From contig NZ_BPQO01000018.1 of the NCBI RefSeq assembly GCF_022179285.1, forward strand, positions 62,001 through 126,000: a stretch of DNA of 64,000 nucleotides, written 5' to 3'. A program made the position numbers and the translations under genes. This document shows positions 34,450 to 44,114 of the stretch, one piece after another. The notes under the pieces are model-generated. The model worked only from the letters and a program-made list of their open reading frames with translations, did no database searches and was not told where the DNA came from. The first letter of the stretch is position 1. Each line of letters begins with the position of its first letter. Origin of the DNA: Methylobacterium hispanicum. Its GTDB lineage: Bacteria > Pseudomonadota > Alphaproteobacteria > Rhizobiales > Beijerinckiaceae.

Positions 34450-35724
34450 TCACGCCGCGATGAACTCGTTCCACTTGCGGACCATGTAGGTGTTCTCGTC
34501 CATCACCGCGTTCCAGCAGGCGACGCCGCCCATGCGCGCCTCGAAGGAGCCGCCGTCGCGGGTGGCGCCGGCCTTCTCCAGCACGCTTCCGTCCGGGCCC
34601 TTGATGTCCCGCTCGGCGGGCTTGCCCTCCATCCAGTAGGCCCACTCGTAGGGCTCCATCTGCGCCTTGGCGGTCTCCAGCACCGCCGAGTAGTAGCCCT
34701 GGCGGTTGAGGTAGGCGCCGGCCCAGCCGGAGAGGAACCAGTTGATGAAGTCGTAGGCCGCGTCGAGCTTGCGGCCCGTGAGCGTCTTGGGCAGGCCGAA
34801 GCCCGAGGCCCAGGCCCGGTAGCCCTCCTTCAGCGGCTGGTAGGTGCAGGCCACGCCCTGCGAGCGCACCTTGGTCACGGCGGGCGACCACATGGACTGG
34901 ATCACCGTCTCGCCCGACGCCATCAGGTTCACGGACTCGTTGAAATCCTGCCAGAAGGCGCGGAACTGGCCGGCGCGCTTGGCCTCGATCAGCACCTTGA
35001 TGGTGCGGTCGATCTCGGCCTTCGTCATGTTGCCCTTGTCGGGATAGGTGTAGTCGCCGCTGGCCTCGATCACCATGGCGGCGTCCATGATGCCGATGGA
35101 GGGGATGTTGAGGATCGAGGCCTTGCCCTTGAATTCGGGGTTGAGCAGCTCCCGCCAGCTCGTGACCGGGCGCTTGATCAGGTCCGGGCGGATGCCGAGG
35201 GTGTCGGCGTTGTAGGTGGTGGGGATCAGGGTGATCCACTCGGTGGCCGAGCCGGCGAAGGTCTTGGCGTTCTGGCCTTCCAGGTAGAAGACCTTCTTCG
35301 GGGCCGTGCCCTGGTCGCCGATCTTCTTACTACCCACCTCGCCCCGGGTGAAGACCGGCGTGATGTTGTCGGCCTGCTTGATCCGGCGGGCGTCCATGCC
35401 CTGGATGTTGCCGGACGGGATGAGCTTCCGGAGGCTGAAATACTCCGTGTCGAGGAGGTCGAAAGAGTTCGGCTGCGTCACCACGCGCTTGGTCACCTCG
35501 TCGGTGACGACGGGGATGTACTCGATGGTGATGCCGAGATCCTCCTTGACCTTGCGGGCGATGTCGCCGGACTGGTTCACGGCGGTGCCGAGGTAGCGCA
35601 GGGTCACGGGCTCGGCGGCGATCACGTTCGGGAATCCGGTGATCGGGCCGGCACCGAGCGTCAGCCCGGCGGCACCCGCCCCGCGGAGCAGGGTGCGGCG
35701 GCTGAGCTTGATCGTGGTGGTCAT
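34450..35724 (-). CDS. ABC transporter substrate-binding protein, PotD type
   Basis: A 424-residue periplasmic protein with a twin-arginine signal (SRRTLLRGAGAAGLTLG, cut near IAA-EPV). Family blocks include TEWITLIPTTYNADTLG, WRELLNPEFKGKASI and AYDFINWFLSGWAGAYLNRQGYY. Closest to spermidine/putrescine-type binding proteins in layout. The ligand is unknown; a pyrimidine-related compound is suggested only by the adjacent rut genes. Confidence 0.9.
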   Translation of the reverse strand: MTTTIKLSRRTLLRGAGAAGLTLGAGPITGFPNVIAAEPVTLRYLGTAVNQSGDIARKVKEDLGITIEYIPVVTDEVTKRVVTQPNSFDLLDTEYFSLRKLIPSGNIQGMDARRIKQADNITPVFTRGEVGSKKIGDQGTAPKKVFYLEGQNAKTFAGSATEWITLIPTTYNADTLGIRPDLIKRPVTSWRELLNPEFKGKASILNIPSIGIMDAAMVIEASGDYTYPDKGNMTKAEIDRTIKVLIEAKRAGQFRAFWQDFNESVNLMASGETVIQSMWSPAVTKVRSQGVACTYQPLKEGYRAWASGFGLPKTLTGRKLDAAYDFINWFLSGWAGAYLNRQGYYSAVLETAKAQMEPYEWAYWMEGKPAERDIKGPDGSVLEKAGATRDGGSFEARMGGVACWNAVMDENTYMVRKWNEFIAA

Positions 35725-35755
35725 GCGGGGTCCTCGACGCAGGTGAGAGAACGGA

Positions 35756-36748
35756 TCAGGCGCTCAGGCGGTGGGCGGCGGCCTCGTCCCAGCCGAGCGG
35801 CACGGTCTGGCCGAGGGCGAGCGGCCGGGCGGCGTAGGCGCCGTCGTCGATGATGGCGGTGAGCGCGGCGGGCTCCCGGCCGCCGAGGCCGTCCGCCTCC
35901 AGACCGACATGCACGCTGGTGCCCTGGTACTCGATCGATACGACGCGGGCCGGTACGGCCTCGGCGCCCGCCTCCGGACCGAGGCGCATCCGGTCGGCGC
36001 GCACGGCGATCTCGCCGGCATCGGGCAGGCGGATGACGTTGTGGCCGCCGATGAAGCGGGCGACGAAGGCGGTGGCGGGCCGCTCGAAGACGGTGCGCGG
36101 GTCGGCGGCCTGCTCGATGCGGCCGCCGTTCATCACCACCACGAGGTCGGAGAGCGCCATCGCCTCCTCCTGGCTGTGGGTGACGTGGATGAAGGTGAGG
36201 CCGAGTTCCGCCTGGATCCGCTTCAGCTCGGTCCGCATCCGCACCCGCAGGAACGGGTCGAGGGCCGAGAGCGGCTCGTCGAGGAGCAGGACCTTCGGGC
36301 CGGTGACGAGGGCGCGGGCGAGCGCCACGCGCTGCTGCTGGCCGCCGGAGAGCTGGGCCGGCATCCGCTCGGCGAGGTGGGCCATCTGCACGAGGTCGAG
36401 CATGGCCAGCGCCCGGGCGCGGCGCTCGGCCTTGCCCACGCCCCGCATCTTCAGGCTGAAGGCGACGTTGTCGCGGCAATCGAGGTGCGGGAAGAGGGCG
36501 TAGCTCTGGAACATCATCGCGGTGCCGCGCTCAGAGGGCGCCGCGTCGCCCACCGCGCGCGGGCCGATCACCACGTCGCCGGAGGACACCGTCTCGTGGC
36601 CGCCGATCATCCGCAGGGTCGTGGTCTTGCCGCAGCCCGAGGGGCCGAGCAGGCAGCAATAGGCGCCGGAGCGGACCTTGAGGTCGATCCCGTCCACGGC
36701 GACCGTGCCGCCGTAGCGCTTCGTCAGGCGGATCAGCTCGACTTCCAT
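35756..36748 (-). CDS. ABC transporter ATPase, PotA type
   Basis: A 330-residue ATPase with Walker A GPSGCGKTT, signature LSGGQQQRVALARAL, Walker B VLLLDEPLSALD and a C-terminal TOBE domain (about 240-320). ATG 36748 follows a GGGAGAG site; the 60-codon upstream extension is low-complexity. First gene of the importer-rut block. Confidence 0.92.
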   Translation of the reverse strand: MEVELIRLTKRYGGTVAVDGIDLKVRSGAYCCLLGPSGCGKTTTLRMIGGHETVSSGDVVIGPRAVGDAAPSERGTAMMFQSYALFPHLDCRDNVAFSLKMRGVGKAERRARALAMLDLVQMAHLAERMPAQLSGGQQQRVALARALVTGPKVLLLDEPLSALDPFLRVRMRTELKRIQAELGLTFIHVTHSQEEAMALSDLVVVMNGGRIEQAADPRTVFERPATAFVARFIGGHNVIRLPDAGEIAVRADRMRLGPEAGAEAVPARVVSIEYQGTSVHVGLEADGLGGREPAALTAIIDDGAYAARPLALGQTVPLGWDEAAAHRLSA

Positions 36749-36849
36749 GCGTCTCTCCCGCGGCAGGTCCAGCAAGGGGCGGGCCAGCCGAGGCACGGAT
36801 CGGATCCTCACCCCGCTGCGGGCCCCGCGCACGCTCCTCCGAGCCGGAC

Positions 36850-39800
36850 TCACCCCAGTGCCATCAGGCTCGCGTTGCCTCCGGCCGCGGCGGTGTTGAT
36901 GCTGAGGCTGCGCTCGCGCAGGAGCCATCCGGTCGGGTAGAGGCCGTCCACCGCCGTGTGGACCGGGATCACGGCGGGCGCGCCCTCGGCGACCGCGTGC
37001 AGCACCGCTTCGAGCGCGGCTCCTTCCGCCTCGGCGAGGACCGCCGCGCAGCCCGCCGGATCGGGCGCGTCCGAGAGGTCGATCACGGTGCGAACCGATT
37101 CGGGCAGGTCCGCGACCCGGCTGCGCAAGACGTCCCTTGCGCAGAGCCGCACCCGGTTGCCCGTGGCGAGCGCGGCGGCGAGCTGGGCGTGCAGGCCGGC
37201 TTCCGTCAGCGGCAGGCAGAGGATCGTCCCGCGCGGGAGCAGGTCGTAGCGGTTCTCCTCGCCGACCGGGCCGGGCAGGAGCGCGCCGTGGCCGAGTGGC
37301 GAGTGGGCCGCCGTCCGTTCGGCGAGGGCCGCCTCCGCCGTGCGGCCCTCCCGACGCAGCGCGTCGCGCAGGTCCCGCAAGGGGGCCGGGATCGGCGCGT
37401 CCGCGGCGAGGCCGGTCTCGGCCGGGCAGGCGGCGAGCAAGCGGCGCAGGTAGAGCGGGCCGCCGGCCTTCGGGCCGGTGCCGGAGAGGCCCGCGCCGCC
37501 GAAGGGCTGCGTTCCGACGACCGCGCCGATCATGTTGCGATTCACGTAGATGTTGCCGGCCTCCGCCGCGTCGGCCATCCGCCGGGCTGCGGCGTCGATG
37601 CGGCTGTGCGCGCCGAAGGTCAGGCCGTAGCCGGTCGCCGCGATCCCGGCGAGCAGCGCGTCGAGCCCCGCCGCCTCGTAGCGCAGCACGTGCAGCACCG
37701 GCCCGAACACCTCGCGCTCCAACGCCGCGAGGTCGGCGACCTCGACGAGCGTCGGGGCCACGAAGTGCCCGGCCGCGGTCTCCGGCGGCAGGGACGGGGC
37801 GTGGACCGGCCGGCCCCGCGCGCGCATCCGTGCCACGTGGTCGAGGATGCCCGTGCGCGCCGTCTCCGAGATCACCGGGCCGACATCGGTGGCGAGCCGG
37901 GCCGGGTCGCCGACGCGCAGTTCCGCCATCGCGCCCTTCAGCATGGCGAGCACCCGGTCGGCGATCTCCGCCTGCAGGCAGAGCACCCGCAGGGCCGAGC
38001 AGCGCTGGCCGGCCGAATCGAAGGCGGAGGCCAGCACGTCGGCCACCACCTGCTCGGGCAGCGCGGAGGAATCCACCACCATCGCGTTCAGGCCGCCGGT
38101 CTCGGCCACCAGCGGCACCGGGCGCCCGTCCGGCCCGAGCCGCCCGGCGAGCGCGGCCTGGATGCGCTTGGCGACCTCGGTCGAGCCGGTGAACATCACC
38201 CCGCAGACGCGCGCGTCGGCGACGAGACGCGCCCCGACCGCGCCGTCGCCCGGCAGGAGCTGGAGGGCGTCCGGCGGCACCCCGGCCGCGCGCAGGATGG
38301 CGACGGCGCGCGCGGCGGTGAGCGGCGTCTCCTCGGCGGGCTTGGCCAGGACCGGGTTGCCGGCGGCGAGCGCGGCCGCGACCTGCCCCGTGAAGATCGC
38401 CAGCGGGAAGTTCCAGGGGCTGATGCAGGCGACGGGTCCGAGCGGGCGGTGCGTGTCGTTCGCGAAGTCCCGCCGGACCTCACCCGCGTAGGCGCGCAGG
38501 AAATCGACCGCCTCGCGCAGTTCGGCGATCGCGTTCGGCAGGCTCTTGCCGGCTTCACGGATCATCAGGGCCAGCAGCGCGTGGGGCTCGGCCTCCATCC
38601 GGTCGGCGGCGCGCTCGAGGATCGCGGCGCGCGCGTCCGGAGGCGTCAGGGCCCAATCGGCGGAGGCGGCCTGGACGAGCGCGGCCTCCACGGTCCGCGC
38701 GTCGGCCTCCACGACCCGCCCGACGATGTCGGCCCCGTCGGCCGGGTTCGCGACCGGGCGGGCCTCGCCCGTGCCCGGCCCGTCGCCGAGGAGCGGCCCG
38801 GCCTCGGCCGGCACGCGAGCCGCCGCCGCGAGGCCGCGCGCGAGGTCCGCCAGCACGTCCTCGTCGGCGAGGTCGTAGCCGGACGCGTTCGCCCGGTCCG
38901 GAAACAACGCGCCGGGCTGGCGGATGCCGGGATGGGCCGCGCCGGGCGGGACGAGCGCCATCGCCTCCGCGACCGGGTCCAGGGCCAGCTCCGCCACCGG
39001 CACCGCGGGGTCGCCGATCCGGTGGACGAAGGAGGCGTTCGCGCCGTTCTCCAGAAGCCGGCGCACGAGGTAGGCGAGCAGCGTCTCGTGGCTGCCAACC
39101 GGCGCGTAGATGCGGCAGGGCCGGTCGAGCTTGGCCGGGCCGACCACCTCTCCGTAGAGGGCCTCGCCCATCCCGTGCAGGCACTGGAACTCGTAGTCGC
39201 CGGGCCGGAACCGCGGCCCCGCCATCGCCAGCACGGCGGCGAGGGTGCGGGCGTTGTGGGTGGCGAATTGCGGGAAGACCGCGTCCCGCGCCGCGAGCAG
39301 TCGTCGCGCGCAGGCGAGGTAGGCGACGTCTGTGTGGAGCTTGCGGGTGAAGACCGGGAATTCGCCGATCCCCTCGACCTGGGCGCGCTTGATCTCGGTG
39401 TCCCAGTAGGCGCCCTTGACGAGGCGGAGCATGAGGCGGCGCCGCGTCCGCCGGGCGAGATCGACGACCATGTCGATCACGGCCGGCGCCCGCCGGCCGT
39501 AGGCCTGCACCACGAAGCCGAGGCCGTCCCAGCCGGCGAGCCGCGGATCCGCCGCGAGCGCCGCCAGGATGTCGAGGGAGAGGTCGAGCCGGTCGGCTTC
39601 CTCGGCGTCGATGTTGAGGCCGATGTCCCCGGCGCGCGCCGCCGCGGCGAGGTCGGCGACGCGGGGCAGGAGCTCGGCCATCACCCGCTCGCGCTGTGCG
39701 CGGGTGTAGCGGGGGTGGAGCGCCGAGAGCTTGATCGAGATGCCCGGCCCCGCATAAGGCCCGCGCCCCGCCGAGGCCGCGCCGATCGCCGCGACGGCCT

Positions 39801-40497
39801 CCGCGTAGGCGGCCGCGTAGCCGTCCGCGTCGGCCGCGGTCATCGCCGCCTCGCCGAGCATGTCGTAGGAGTGGGTGAAGCCCCGCGCCTCCCAGGGCGC
39901 GGCGTGCGCCAGCGCCTCGGCGATGGTGCGGCCGGTGACGAACTGGCCGCCCAGCACCCGCATGGCCCGGTCGAGCCCGGCCCGCACCAGCGGCTCGCCG
40001 CCCCGGCGCAGCAGGGGGGTCAGCGCGGGCCCGAGCCCCTCCGGCGCGTCGGGCGCCAGGATGGCGCCCGCCACCACGAGCCCCCAGGTCGCCGCGCCCG
40101 CGAAGAGCGAGGCGGGATGGGCGAGATGGGCCTGCCAGTCGCCGCCGCCGACCTTGTCGCGGATCAGCGCGTCCCGGGTCGCCGCGTCGGGGATGCGCAG
40201 CAGCGCCTCGGCGAGGCACATCAGCGCGACGCCCTCGCGGGTCGAGAGGTCGTATTCCCGCATCAGGCTCTCGACCGGGCCGCGCTGCCCCCGCGCACGC
40301 AGCGCCTCGACGAGGCGGCGGGCGAGCGGCCCGGCCACGGCTTCCTCGGCCGGGGTCGGGGCGGCCTCGGCGAGGAGCGGCAGCAGGCATTCGGGCTCGG
40401 ATCGACGGCCGGCGGCGCGGATGCGGGCCCGCAGCGGGTCGCCCGGGGCCGGTGGCCCGGCGAGGTCGGCGAAGGGCGAACCTGCGATCTCGGTCAT
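36850..40497 (-). CDS. putA: Bifunctional proline dehydrogenase/P5C dehydrogenase
   Basis: A 1215-residue enzyme that oxidises proline to glutamate in two steps. The N-terminal proline dehydrogenase barrel (about 90-480) has the FAD/proline blocks ISIKLSALHPRY, RLMLRLVKGAYWDTEIK and FATHNARTLA. The aldehyde dehydrogenase domain (about 560-1010) has CISPWNFPLAIF, Glu in VAETGGLNAMVV and catalytic Cys in FDSAGQRCSALRVL. A C-terminal ALDH-like tail follows. There is no N-terminal ribbon-helix-helix, so it should not bind DNA. No PutR-type regulator lies beside it. Confidence 0.95.
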   Translation of the reverse strand: MTEIAGSPFADLAGPPAPGDPLRARIRAAGRRSEPECLLPLLAEAAPTPAEEAVAGPLARRLVEALRARGQRGPVESLMREYDLSTREGVALMCLAEALLRIPDAATRDALIRDKVGGGDWQAHLAHPASLFAGAATWGLVVAGAILAPDAPEGLGPALTPLLRRGGEPLVRAGLDRAMRVLGGQFVTGRTIAEALAHAAPWEARGFTHSYDMLGEAAMTAADADGYAAAYAEAVAAIGAASAGRGPYAGPGISIKLSALHPRYTRAQRERVMAELLPRVADLAAAARAGDIGLNIDAEEADRLDLSLDILAALAADPRLAGWDGLGFVVQAYGRRAPAVIDMVVDLARRTRRRLMLRLVKGAYWDTEIKRAQVEGIGEFPVFTRKLHTDVAYLACARRLLAARDAVFPQFATHNARTLAAVLAMAGPRFRPGDYEFQCLHGMGEALYGEVVGPAKLDRPCRIYAPVGSHETLLAYLVRRLLENGANASFVHRIGDPAVPVAELALDPVAEAMALVPPGAAHPGIRQPGALFPDRANASGYDLADEDVLADLARGLAAAARVPAEAGPLLGDGPGTGEARPVANPADGADIVGRVVEADARTVEAALVQAASADWALTPPDARAAILERAADRMEAEPHALLALMIREAGKSLPNAIAELREAVDFLRAYAGEVRRDFANDTHRPLGPVACISPWNFPLAIFTGQVAAALAAGNPVLAKPAEETPLTAARAVAILRAAGVPPDALQLLPGDGAVGARLVADARVCGVMFTGSTEVAKRIQAALAGRLGPDGRPVPLVAETGGLNAMVVDSSALPEQVVADVLASAFDSAGQRCSALRVLCLQAEIADRVLAMLKGAMAELRVGDPARLATDVGPVISETARTGILDHVARMRARGRPVHAPSLPPETAAGHFVAPTLVEVADLAALEREVFGPVLHVLRYEAAGLDALLAGIAATGYGLTFGAHSRIDAAARRMADAAEAGNIYVNRNMIGAVVGTQPFGGAGLSGTGPKAGGPLYLRRLLAACPAETGLAADAPIPAPLRDLRDALRREGRTAEAALAERTAAHSPLGHGALLPGPVGEENRYDLLPRGTILCLPLTEAGLHAQLAAALATGNRVRLCARDVLRSRVADLPESVRTVIDLSDAPDPAGCAAVLAEAEGAALEAVLHAVAEGAPAVIPVHTAVDGLYPTGWLLRERSLSINTAAAGGNASLMALG

Positions 40498-40677
40498 CGT
40501 CCGGCGGCCTCCTCGCGCCGGAGCTTACCACCCGCCGCAGGCGGAGCCAGGGGCCGCCGCCTCGATCGGTGCGGCTTCCCCCGCGCGCAGGGAGGAGGAT
40601 ATCCCTCGGCATCCCGAAAAATACCCCGGACTGCGGATCAGACGGCTTCCGGGCGCATGGTTCGGCCGAAGACCGTA

Positions 40678-41160
40678 TCAGACGGAGCCCGACCGGGACG
40701 ACCCGCGCCGAACCGCGTAGCGCGCGTAGCCGCGATGCGCCCGGGCGACGCGGTGGCGGGCGCTCCCGTGCCAGGCGAGCCGGCGCGGGCCCGTATCGGC
40801 GTGGATGAGGCCGCCCGGATAGGAGCCGATGCCGCCGACCTCGGGCATGCCGCGCAAAGCCGCGAGCGTGCGGGCGACGGAGGCTGCGCGGGGCCGGAAG
40901 TCGACCGCCGCGCCGCGATAGTGCTGCGAGTTGTGGGCGTGGCGCCCGCCGCAGGTCGAGGTGATCTGGATCGGTCCGACGCGGGCGGTCAGCCGGGCGA
41001 TCATCGCGCGGGTGCGGGGCTGCAGGCAGCCGAGGCCGCGGACCTGGGGTTGGAAGGAGACGTAGCTCGTGGCGGGTCGGGCGTGAATTGGTCGGGCTTG
41101 GGCGGCCGTCGAGAGGCCCGAGAGGGCGGCGAGGCAGGCGAGCGCGATCCGGATCCGCAT
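40678..41160 (-). CDS. Secreted peptidase M15/YcbK-like
   Basis: A 160-residue protein with a signal peptide (RIALACLAALSGLSTAAQA) and an M15-type metal site: His80 and Asp87 in NSQHYRGAAVDF, and His120-x-Asp122 in GGLIHADTG. Members trim peptidoglycan peptides; some are outer-membrane LPS/peptidoglycan anchors. The tail (about 130-160) is very basic (RHRVARAHRGYARYAVRR). Substrate unproven. Confidence 0.83.
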   Translation of the reverse strand: MRIRIALACLAALSGLSTAAQARPIHARPATSYVSFQPQVRGLGCLQPRTRAMIARLTARVGPIQITSTCGGRHAHNSQHYRGAAVDFRPRAASVARTLAALRGMPEVGGIGSYPGGLIHADTGPRRLAWHGSARHRVARAHRGYARYAVRRGSSRSGSV

Positions 41161-41300
41161 CCAGTCATCCCTTGGTTGTTGGAGAAGGCGGGCGGGTTAG
41201 GGGAAGCCTCCGGCGGGGTCAACCGGAGCGGGCACACGCCCCGGTTGCAGGCCCGCGCCCTTGATCCGGCGGCCGGGGGCTGGCCTGATGCCCGCCGGTG

Positions 41301-41332
41301 GGCGGGTGCCCGCCTGCGGGCGGGCACCCGCC
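41301..41332. repeat. 14-bp-arm hairpin in the MHS transporter leader
   Basis: ggcgggtgcccgcc and ggcgggcacccgcc flank a 4-base loop, 57 bp before the transporter ATG and inside the divergent region. Repeated gcccgcc words surround it. It could shape the 5' leader RNA or act as a terminator; no T-tract. Confidence 0.55.
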
Positions 41333-41388
41333 TATGATCGCGGCCACGCGTGCGGCCGGTGCTGCGGCGGGGGAGACGACGGGGAACG

Positions 41389-42699
41389 ATGGCACAGGCT
41401 TCAGACGGCGTGCACCAACCGGTGCGCGCATCCATCGCCGCCTTCGTCGGCACGATGATCGAGTGGTACGACTTCTACGTCTACGGCACCGCCGCCGCCC
41501 TGGTCTTCGGCCGCTTGTTCTTCCCGCAGGTCGATGGGTTCTACGGGACGCTTGCGGCCTTCGGCACCTTCGCGGTCGGCTTCCTGGCGCGGCCGCTCGG
41601 CGGGGCGGTGTTCGGCCATCTCGGCGACCGGGTCGGGCGCAAGACCTCGCTGATCATCACCCTGCTGATGATGGGCGTCGTCACGGTGCTGATCGGCTGC
41701 CTGCCGACCTACGAGACTGCCGGCATCTGGGCGCCGGTGCTGCTGGTCGCCCTGCGCCTCGTCCAGGGCATCGCGGTCGGCGGCGAGTGGGGCGGGGCGG
41801 TGCTGATGGCGGGCGAGCACGCGCCGACCCGGGACCGGCGCACCTTCTTCGCCTCCTTCGCGCAGCTCGGCAGCCCGGCGGGGCTGATCCTGTCGATGCT
41901 GATGTTCAAGCTGGTCACCACCCTGCCGGACGCCGACTTCCTCGCCTGGGGCTGGCGGGTGCCGTTCTGGTTCAGCGCCGTGATGCTGGTGGTGGGGCTC
42001 GCCATCCGGCTCGGCGTCAGCGAATCGCCCGATTTCCTCGCCGAGCGGCGGCGCCGGCTCGCGCAGGCGCAGGCGGCGGCGCCCCCGCTCGGCGAGGTGC
42101 TGCGCGGCGCGCCGGGCCTCTTGGCGCTGGCGATCTGCGCCAACGTGCTCGGCATCGCGGGCTTCTACTTCACCAACACGTTCATGATCGCCTACACGAC
42201 GACCTACCTGAAGATCCCGCGCGCCCTCGTGCTCGACTGCCTGCTGATCGTCTCGGTGATGCAGTTCCTGATCACGCCGCTCTCGGCCTACATCGCCGAG
42301 CGGGTCGGCGTGCACCGCTTCCTCGTCGCCACCGCGGCGGTCTCGGTGCTCACCCCCTACGCGATGTTCACCCTGGTCGATCAGGGCACGCTCACCGGCC
42401 TCACGCTCGGCGTCGGCCTCGCGGTGGCCGGGCTCGGCGCCTTCTACGCGGTGATCGCGGGCTACGTCAGCGACGCCTTCCCGACCCGCACGCGCTACAC
42501 CGGCATCTCGATGGCCTACCAGCTCAGCGGCGCGATCTTCGGCGGCCTCACCCCGATCCTCGGCACGATCCTCGCCGAGCGGGCCGGCGGCGCGTGGTGG
42601 CCGCTGGCCCTCCTGTTCAGCGCGATCGCGGCGATCTCGCTGGTCTCGGTCCTGGCGCTACGGGCCCCGCGCGAGCGCCAGATGCTGCGCGCGGCCTGA
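41389..42699 (+). CDS. MFS transporter, metabolite:H+ symporter (MHS) family
   Basis: A 436-residue permease with about 12 helices. The MHS block TMIEWYDFYVYGTAAALVFG, the loop GHLGDRVGRKTSL and GGEWGGAVLMAGEH are seen. MHS members carry organic acids, betaines or shikimate. ATG 41389 with GGGGA upstream is preferred over an earlier open extension. The next gene is an acetylpolyamine amidohydrolase-like enzyme 19 bp on, suggesting a shared substrate class. Confidence 0.9.
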   Translation: MAQASDGVHQPVRASIAAFVGTMIEWYDFYVYGTAAALVFGRLFFPQVDGFYGTLAAFGTFAVGFLARPLGGAVFGHLGDRVGRKTSLIITLLMMGVVTVLIGCLPTYETAGIWAPVLLVALRLVQGIAVGGEWGGAVLMAGEHAPTRDRRTFFASFAQLGSPAGLILSMLMFKLVTTLPDADFLAWGWRVPFWFSAVMLVVGLAIRLGVSESPDFLAERRRRLAQAQAAAPPLGEVLRGAPGLLALAICANVLGIAGFYFTNTFMIAYTTTYLKIPRALVLDCLLIVSVMQFLITPLSAYIAERVGVHRFLVATAAVSVLTPYAMFTLVDQGTLTGLTLGVGLAVAGLGAFYAVIAGYVSDAFPTRTRYTGISMAYQLSGAIFGGLTPILGTILAERAGGAWWPLALLFSAIAAISLVSVLALRAPRERQMLRAA

Positions 42700-42718
42700 G
42701 CCCCGAGAGGAGGACCGG

Positions 42719-43744
42719 ATGAAGACCTTCCACCACCCCGACCAAGCGCTCCACCACCCGCGCAGCTACTTCTCCCGCGGGCAGATGCGCGAGCCGCAGG
42801 AGGTGCCCGCCCGCGAGCCGGCGCTGCTCGCCGCGGTGCGCGACCTCGGCTTCCCCGTGGCGGAGCCGCCCGACGCCGGCGCAGGCCCGATCCTCGCCGT
42901 GCACGGGATGGACTACCTGCGCTTCCTGCAGGACGCGCACGCGGACTGGACGGCGCTCGGCCCAGACTGGGGGGACGAGGTGGTCTCGAACATCTTCGTG
43001 CGCGAGCCGAACGCCCTGCGCGGCGTGCTGGCGCGGGCCGGGCGCTACATCGCGGACGGCAGCGCCCCGATCGGTCCCGGTACCTTCCAGGCGGCCTACG
43101 CCTCCGCGCAATGCGCGATCGCGGGCGCCGACGCGCTGAACGCGGGCGCGCGGGAGGCCTACGCGCTCTGCCGACCGCCCGGCCACCACGCGCGGCGCGA
43201 GGCGGCCGGCGGCTTCTGCTTCCTCAACAACGCGGCCGTCGCGGCCGAGCGCCTGCGCATGCGCCACCCCCGGGTCGCCATCCTCGACACCGACATGCAC
43301 CACGGCCAGGGGATCCAGGAGATCTTCTACGACCGGGCGGACGTGTTCTACGTCTCGATCCACGGCGACCCGACGAACTTCTACCCCGCGGTGGCGGGCT
43401 TCGCCGAGGAGCGCGGCAGCGGGGCAGGGGAGGGCTACAACCTGAACCTGCCGATGCCGCACGGCTCCGACGAGGCGGTGTTCTTCGGCGAACTCGCGCG
43501 GGCGCTGCGGGCGCTCGACCTCTACCGCCCGGACGCCCTCGTCCTGTCGCTCGGCTTCGACATCTACGCGGGCGATCCCCAGGCGAAGGTGGCGGTCGGC
43601 GCGGAGGGTTTCGCGCGCCTGGGTGCGGCGGTCGGCGGCCTTCGCCTGCCGACGCTCGTCGTGCAGGAGGGCGGCTACTGCATCGAAGCCCTGACCGATC
43701 TGTCCCGGCGCTTCTTCACGGGCTTCGCAGCGGCCCGCGCCTGA
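42719..43744 (+). CDS. Histone deacetylase-family amidohydrolase (acetylpolyamine type)
   Basis: A 341-residue zinc hydrolase. The catalytic pair His156-His157 (RPPGHHA), zinc ligands Asp192, His194 (DTDMHHGQG) and Asp281 (SLGFDIYAGDP), and Tyr320 (QEGGYCIE) align with acetylpolyamine amidohydrolases. It should deacetylate acetylated amines or amides. The neighbouring MHS transporter could bring in the substrate. Exact substrate unknown. Confidence 0.9.
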   Translation: MKTFHHPDQALHHPRSYFSRGQMREPQEVPAREPALLAAVRDLGFPVAEPPDAGAGPILAVHGMDYLRFLQDAHADWTALGPDWGDEVVSNIFVREPNALRGVLARAGRYIADGSAPIGPGTFQAAYASAQCAIAGADALNAGAREAYALCRPPGHHARREAAGGFCFLNNAAVAAERLRMRHPRVAILDTDMHHGQGIQEIFYDRADVFYVSIHGDPTNFYPAVAGFAEERGSGAGEGYNLNLPMPHGSDEAVFFGELARALRALDLYRPDALVLSLGFDIYAGDPQAKVAVGAEGFARLGAAVGGLRLPTLVVQEGGYCIEALTDLSRRFFTGFAAARA

Positions 43745-43847
43745 GGCGGCCCGCCCGCGGTGTTGCGGGACGTTCGGTCGCGTCCGTGAAACCATGGCCA
43801 CACGTCGCAGTTGCATCCGTGACCGTAACGATTCCTCGGAGCACTCG

Positions 43848-44114
43848 ATGATCAAAGCACGCCCGCTCGCCATCCTCGCCGTCCTGGTGGCCGGTCCCGC
43901 GCTGGCGCAGCCCGCGACCACGGCCGCGCCCCCGGCGGGCGGCACCGTGACGACCCAGCCCAACACCACCGGCAACACCCCCGACGTCGTGATCTCCCGC
44001 GGCGGCACGGGCGCGGAGACCGCCACCACGAACTCGGCCGCAGGCGGCAATGCCGGCCAGCCCGAGCGCGGCGTGCCCCAGGGCAGCGCGAACGGCGGCG
44101 GCAGCAGCCGCTGA
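43848..44114 (+). CDS. Small secreted Thr/Gly/Asn-rich protein, unknown
   Basis: An 88-residue protein with a signal peptide (MIKARPLAILAVLVAGPALA, then QPATT). The mature part is low in charge and rich in Thr, Gly, Asn and Ala (TTQPNTTGNTPDVVISRGG), probably disordered. A GGAG site precedes ATG 43848. I recognise no family; a periplasmic low-complexity protein is all that can be said. Confidence 0.6.
   Translation: MIKARPLAILAVLVAGPALAQPATTAAPPAGGTVTTQPNTTGNTPDVVISRGGTGAETATTNSAAGGNAGQPERGVPQGSANGGGSSR

Noticed and set aside
36958..41337. A 1459-codon plus-strand open frame opposite putA
   Set aside because: Low-complexity Arg/Ala/Gly translation; putA on the other strand has full family motifs.
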